Positions 17,104-19,436 of a stretch of DNA of 19,436 nt are shown piece by piece (the stretch's first letter is position 1; the number at the start of each line of letters is the position of its first letter). Source of the stretch: Gammaproteobacteria bacterium. GTDB taxonomy: Bacteria > Pseudomonadota > Gammaproteobacteria > Granulosicoccales > Granulosicoccaceae. The notes under the pieces were generated by a model that worked only from the letters and a program-made list of their open reading frames with translations, was not told where the DNA came from and ran no database searches. Position numbers and translations under genes: made by a program. Where the stretch lies: positions 1-19,436 of the forward strand of contig JAGRHW010000018.1 in the NCBI GenBank assembly GCA_020444765.1, written 5' to 3'.

Positions 17104-17262
17104 ATCCGTTAATCGAGGGTAAATTACCAGTAATTAAGGTATATGGTGCACTTACAGTTGATCTACTACGATACGTAATGGTGAAAACAGCCTCCATTGA
17201 TTCGCCTCGCTGGCGGAGATGTTTTGCCAGGCGTTCCCTCAAAGCGGCGAAGGAATTCAACT
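17104..17262 (+). other. ftsZ-lpxC intergenic leader
   Basis: This 159-nt gap is the longest between the co-directional genes of the cluster. It is AT-rich up to about 17190, where a TATATG (17140-17145) and TACGAT (17167-17172) could serve as -10 elements, but neither has a convincing -35 at 16-18 nt. A short hairpin, CGCC (17203-17206) with GGCG (17212-17215), follows, with TTTT at 17221-17225. lpxC may have its own promoter here, as reported in E. coli, but I cannot fix it. Confidence 0.4.
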
Positions 17263-18177
17263 GTGATTAGACAACGAACATTAAAAAATACAATCCGGGC
17301 GACAGGCGTAGGTCTGCATACAGGCAAAAAAGTTTACCTGACTTTGCGGCCCGCGCCGGTCGACACCGGCATTGTTTTCAGGCGTGTGGATTTAAAAACG
17401 CCGGTTGAGATTCCCGGAAACCCGTTGAACGTGCGAGAAACTGAACTTGCTACGTCACTGGGCAAGGGAAGTGTACGGATTTCTACCGTGGAGCACCTGA
17501 TGGCTGCTTTTGCGGGTTTGGGAATCGATAACTGCTATGTCGATGTCAGCGCCGATGAAGTACCTATTATGGACGGCAGTGCTGCACCATTTGTTTTTCT
17601 GGTGCAGTCTGCCGGCATTCTCGAGCAGGGAGCGCCGAAGAAATTCATCAAGATCAAAAAGTCAGTCGAGGTCCGCGATGGCGAAAAGTGGGCCAGATTT
17701 GATCCCTTCGACGGCTTCAAGGTCGGTTTCAAAATAGATTTCGATCACCCGGTTTTCAAAAACGACCTGCAGACCGCGGAAGTCGATTTTTCAACCACTT
17801 CGTTCGTGCGGGAGGTCAGCCGGGCCAGAACCTTCGGCTTCGTGCGTGACATTGAAGCACTCCGCGAACGGAACCTCGCCCTCGGCGGCAGCCCGGATAA
17901 CGCGATTGTAATCGACGACTACCGTGTGCTGAACGAGGACGGCTTGCGTTATAAAGACGAATTCGTCAAGCACAAGATCCTCGATGCCATCGGCGATCTG
18001 TATCTGCTTGGTCACAGCCTGATCGGTGCCTTTTCCGGCTTCAAGTCCGGGCATGCGCTGAATAACCAGCTGTTGCACGCCTTGCTCAAAAATGAAAAGG
18101 CCTGGGAAGAGGTTACTTTCGAAGATGTCGAGGAAGCGCCGATCTCCTATGTGCAGCCGGCAGAAGCGGTTGGTTGA
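17263..18177 (+). CDS. lpxC: UDP-3-O-acyl-N-acetylglucosamine deacetylase LpxC
   Basis: LpxC is the zinc-dependent deacetylase that makes the committed step of lipid A synthesis, so its presence indicates an outer membrane with lipopolysaccharide. The 304-residue product has EHLMAAF with H78, [10 protein letters not shown] (101-110), then [10 protein letters not shown] with H237 and D241, and H264 in KSGHALNN. These correspond, offset by one, to E. coli H79, H238, D242 and H265. I chose the GTG at 17263 because AAGGA lies 8 nt upstream at 17250-17254 and homologues begin MI-QRTLK. Reading further upstream to 17197 would add 22 residues unlike the family. In E. coli LpxC is controlled by FtsH proteolysis through its C-terminus. 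Confidence 0.97.
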   Translation: MIRQRTLKNTIRATGVGLHTGKKVYLTLRPAPVDTGIVFRRVDLKTPVEIPGNPLNVRETELATSLGKGSVRISTVEHLMAAFAGLGIDNCYVDVSADEVPIMDGSAAPFVFLVQSAGILEQGAPKKFIKIKKSVEVRDGEKWARFDPFDGFKVGFKIDFDHPVFKNDLQTAEVDFSTTSFVREVSRARTFGFVRDIEALRERNLALGGSPDNAIVIDDYRVLNEDGLRYKDEFVKHKILDAIGDLYLLGHSLIGAFSGFKSGHALNNQLLHALLKNEKAWEEVTFEDVEEAPISYVQPAEAVG

Positions 18178-18183
18178 TTCCGA

Positions 18184-18224
18184 CGGCCGATCCGATCCGG
18201 TTCGGCCGAACGGCGGCGGGTTTT
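18184..18224 (+). terminator. Candidate terminator between convergent lpxC and dciA
   Basis: CGGCCGA (18184-18190) can pair with TCGGCCG (18202-18208) over an 11-nt loop. An overlapping fold centres on the perfect palindrome TTCGGCCGAA (18201-18210). A TTTT run follows at 18221-18224, after GC-rich bases. The gap between stem and T run is longer than in a textbook intrinsic terminator. The position, 7 nt after the lpxC stop and just before the convergent dciA end, is where a terminator is expected. Confidence 0.45.
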
Positions 18225-18225
18225 C

Positions 18226-18657
18226 TCAAGCCTGATTCTTTTCTCGTGCTGTTCTGACCAGCTTTTCCAGCGCGGTTTTCAGGCCGCTGTCTTCCAGAGT
18301 CCCGGCCATGGTGTCCAGCAGATCGATTGAAGCGGCCGGAATGGCTTTGGGTTTCCTGGTATGAGACCTCATGAGTTCCTGAGGCGCGTTTTTTTTACTG
18401 ATTGATACACGCATCTGTCGCGCCGAAATGTTGGCGTTTTGCATGATGCCCAACAGCTCCGCGCTGAAGAAGCGTATTCTCGATGCCCAGGCTGAGCTTT
18501 GCACCGAGCAGTGCAGCACGCCTTGTTCAAGCTGGATAAAATCGATGTGGTCGATCAATGCCTTGTCCAGATGCTGACACAGCAACTCACGCAACACCTT
18601 ATCCGATTGTGATTTTTGTCGCGCCTGAGCCTGGATGAGTGAGCTGATATTCTTCAT
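18226..18657 (-). CDS. dciA: DciA family protein (DUF721), helicase recruitment
   Basis: DciA is the widespread bacterial factor that recruits the replicative helicase DnaB, and is found where DnaC or DnaI is absent. The 143-residue product has the compact DUF721 fold in about its first 90 residues: an N-terminal helix (KNISSLIQ), a helix with the conserved central part of the family, then strands around GVLHCSVQSSAWASRIRFF, given here as residues about 46-64. The C-terminal part is basic and helical (about 95-143). I chose the ATG at 18657 because it matches the family start; a longer reading would add 28 residues with no family resemblance. Its place between lpxC and secA, on the opposite strand, matches Pseudomonas. 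The call rests on overall pattern and context; the family has few invariant residues. Confidence 0.82.
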   Translation of the reverse strand: MKNISSLIQAQARQKSQSDKVLRELLCQHLDKALIDHIDFIQLEQGVLHCSVQSSAWASRIRFFSAELLGIMQNANISARQMRVSISKKNAPQELMRSHTRKPKAIPAASIDLLDTMAGTLEDSGLKTALEKLVRTAREKNQA

Positions 18658-18998
18658 AAGCGGGAAACCTGCGTCGGACAGGCGAAAATGTAGCAAACTG
18701 AAACGACCCGGTCTAATCTTCCGTGGAACACGACGGAGCAAAACCTTCCAAACGCACCTGAATCCGTTCCCGTTGAGACGTTAAATTGTAGTAAAATGGC
18801 AAGCTAATTGAGTCTTGATCGGCAATCGCGAGAGTCACCGGCATAAACTGCCCCGACTTCCGGTGTCATGTGTACGAAACGGACTATTGATCTGGTCCCG
18901 CCGTTTTCTTTACACCGATTCAACACTTCGCAATAACAAGATAGCGCTTGCGAAATAAACAGGCGTTGTGTGCGCATTTAAATTCACGGACATGTCCA
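18658..18998. other. dciA-secA divergent intergenic region
   Basis: This 341-nt spacer separates divergently transcribed dciA and secA, so it should hold promoters for both. An AT-rich core lies at 18781-18810. On the + strand it has TAAAAT (18792-18797) as a possible -10, and on the - strand TACAAT (complement of 18787-18792 region) as another. Neither has a clear -35 at normal spacing. The only small + strand frame of note, 18868-18936 (22 codons), lacks a signal peptide or a SecM-like arrest sequence. I see no RNA gene here. Confidence 0.5.
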
Positions 18999-19436
18999 AT
19001 GATCGGAAATCTGGTTAAAAAATTTGTCGGCAGCCGCAATGACCGTCTTATCAAGCGGTTGCAAAAAGAAGTCGAGTCGATCAGCTCGATGGAATCTGAA
19101 ATGGCGGCTCTCAGCGACGAGCAACTGACGGCCAAGACAACGGAGTTCAGGCAGCGCCTCGAGGATGGCAAAACCCTGGACGATTTACTGCCCGAAGCGT
19201 TTGCGGTGGCTCGCGAGGCGAGCAAGCGTGTGCTCGGTATGCGCCATTTTGACGTGCAGCTGATCGGTGCAATGGTGCTCGATGATGGCAAGATCGCCGA
19301 GATGCGTACGGGGGAGGGTAAAACCCTGGTTGCCACATCGGCGGTTTACCTCAACGCCCTGGAAGGCAACGGCGTACACGTCATCACGGTCAACGATTAT
19401 CTGGCCAGCCGTGACGCCGCCTGGATGGGCCGCTTG
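18999..19436 (+). CDS. secA: Preprotein translocase ATPase SecA, N-terminal part (cut by window end)
   Basis: SecA is the ATPase motor that pushes unfolded proteins through the SecYEG channel. The window holds the first 146 codons without a stop. Residues 1-20 carry the typical amphipathic start ([16 protein letters not shown] and onward), followed by LSDEQL, the [24 protein letters not shown] region (about 70-93, cited by position) and the Walker A loop MRTGEGKT (102-109), whose K108 has the same number as in E. coli. [11 protein letters not shown] follows. ATG 18999 has a modest ACGGA ribosome site 8 nt upstream. In E. coli, secM precedes secA and controls it; no such gene is visible here. 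Confidence 0.97.
   Translation, partial: MIGNLVKKFVGSRNDRLIKRLQKEVESISSMESEMAALSDEQLTAKTTEFRQRLEDGKTLDDLLPEAFAVAREASKRVLGMRHFDVQLIGAMVLDDGKIAEMRTGEGKTLVATSAVYLNALEGNGVHVITVNDYLASRDAAWMGRL

Noticed and set aside
17197..17262. Longer lpxC from an upstream start at 17197
   Set aside because: Homologues begin at MI-QRTLK. The GTG at 17263 has AAGGA at a good distance, and active-site numbering then agrees with E. coli to within one residue.
17104..17262. Firm promoter for lpxC
   Set aside because: TATATG and TACGAT candidates have no -35 element at 16-18 nt, so I list only the region and not a promoter.
18658..18741. Longer dciA with 28 extra N-terminal residues
   Set aside because: The extra residues are basic and unlike DUF721 proteins; the ATG at 18657 fits the family start.
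18868..18936. 22-codon frame upstream of secA as a SecM-like leader
   Set aside because: Too short, with no signal peptide and no arrest-like C-terminus. Nothing distinguishes it from a chance frame.

Overview
The window is an almost complete division and cell wall (dcw) cluster from a gammaproteobacterium-type genome, with flanking genes. The gene order, the tail of rnpB just upstream of mraZ, an m-DAP-type MurE, lpxC directly after ftsZ, and a DUF721/dciA gene between lpxC and secA all point to a Gram-negative gammaproteobacterium that uses DciA rather than DnaC to recruit its replicative helicase. I cannot name the genus. The genes show conserved catalytic motifs and near-normal lengths, and I see no mobile element, CRISPR array, tRNA or frameshift.

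Layout. Positions 1-39 hold the 3' end of the RNase P RNA gene. Positions 40-401 form an AT-rich regulatory region. It contains inverted repeats, three copies of an ACGTTCTC motif, a good sigma-70-like promoter (300-328) and a 10-nt-phased array of GTGGG-like boxes (327-376) that looks like the MraZ operator. From 402 to 15903, fourteen genes run on the + strand: mraZ, rsmH, ftsL, ftsI, murE, murF, mraY, murD, ftsW, murG, murC, ddlB, ftsQ and ftsA. Almost all overlap by 1-17 nt, mostly as ATGA or GTGA junctions, so translation is probably coupled. After a 66-nt gap with a palindrome comes ftsZ, then a 159-nt leader and lpxC. dciA is convergent (- strand), and a 341-nt spacer precedes secA, which runs off the window at codon 146.

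How it works together. MurC, MurD, MurE and MurF build UDP-MurNAc-pentapeptide, using D-Ala-D-Ala from DdlB. MraY and MurG make lipid I and lipid II, and FtsW plus FtsI polymerise and cross-link septal peptidoglycan. FtsQ and FtsL regulate that pair, and FtsA tethers the FtsZ ring to the membrane. RsmH methylates 16S rRNA and MraZ controls the operon. LpxC commits precursor to lipid A, so envelope synthesis is encoded beside division. SecA drives protein export.

I found no undescribed biological system. The more interesting parts are regulatory: the upstream region of Pmra, the MraZ box array, the ftsA-ftsZ palindrome and the spacer before secA.
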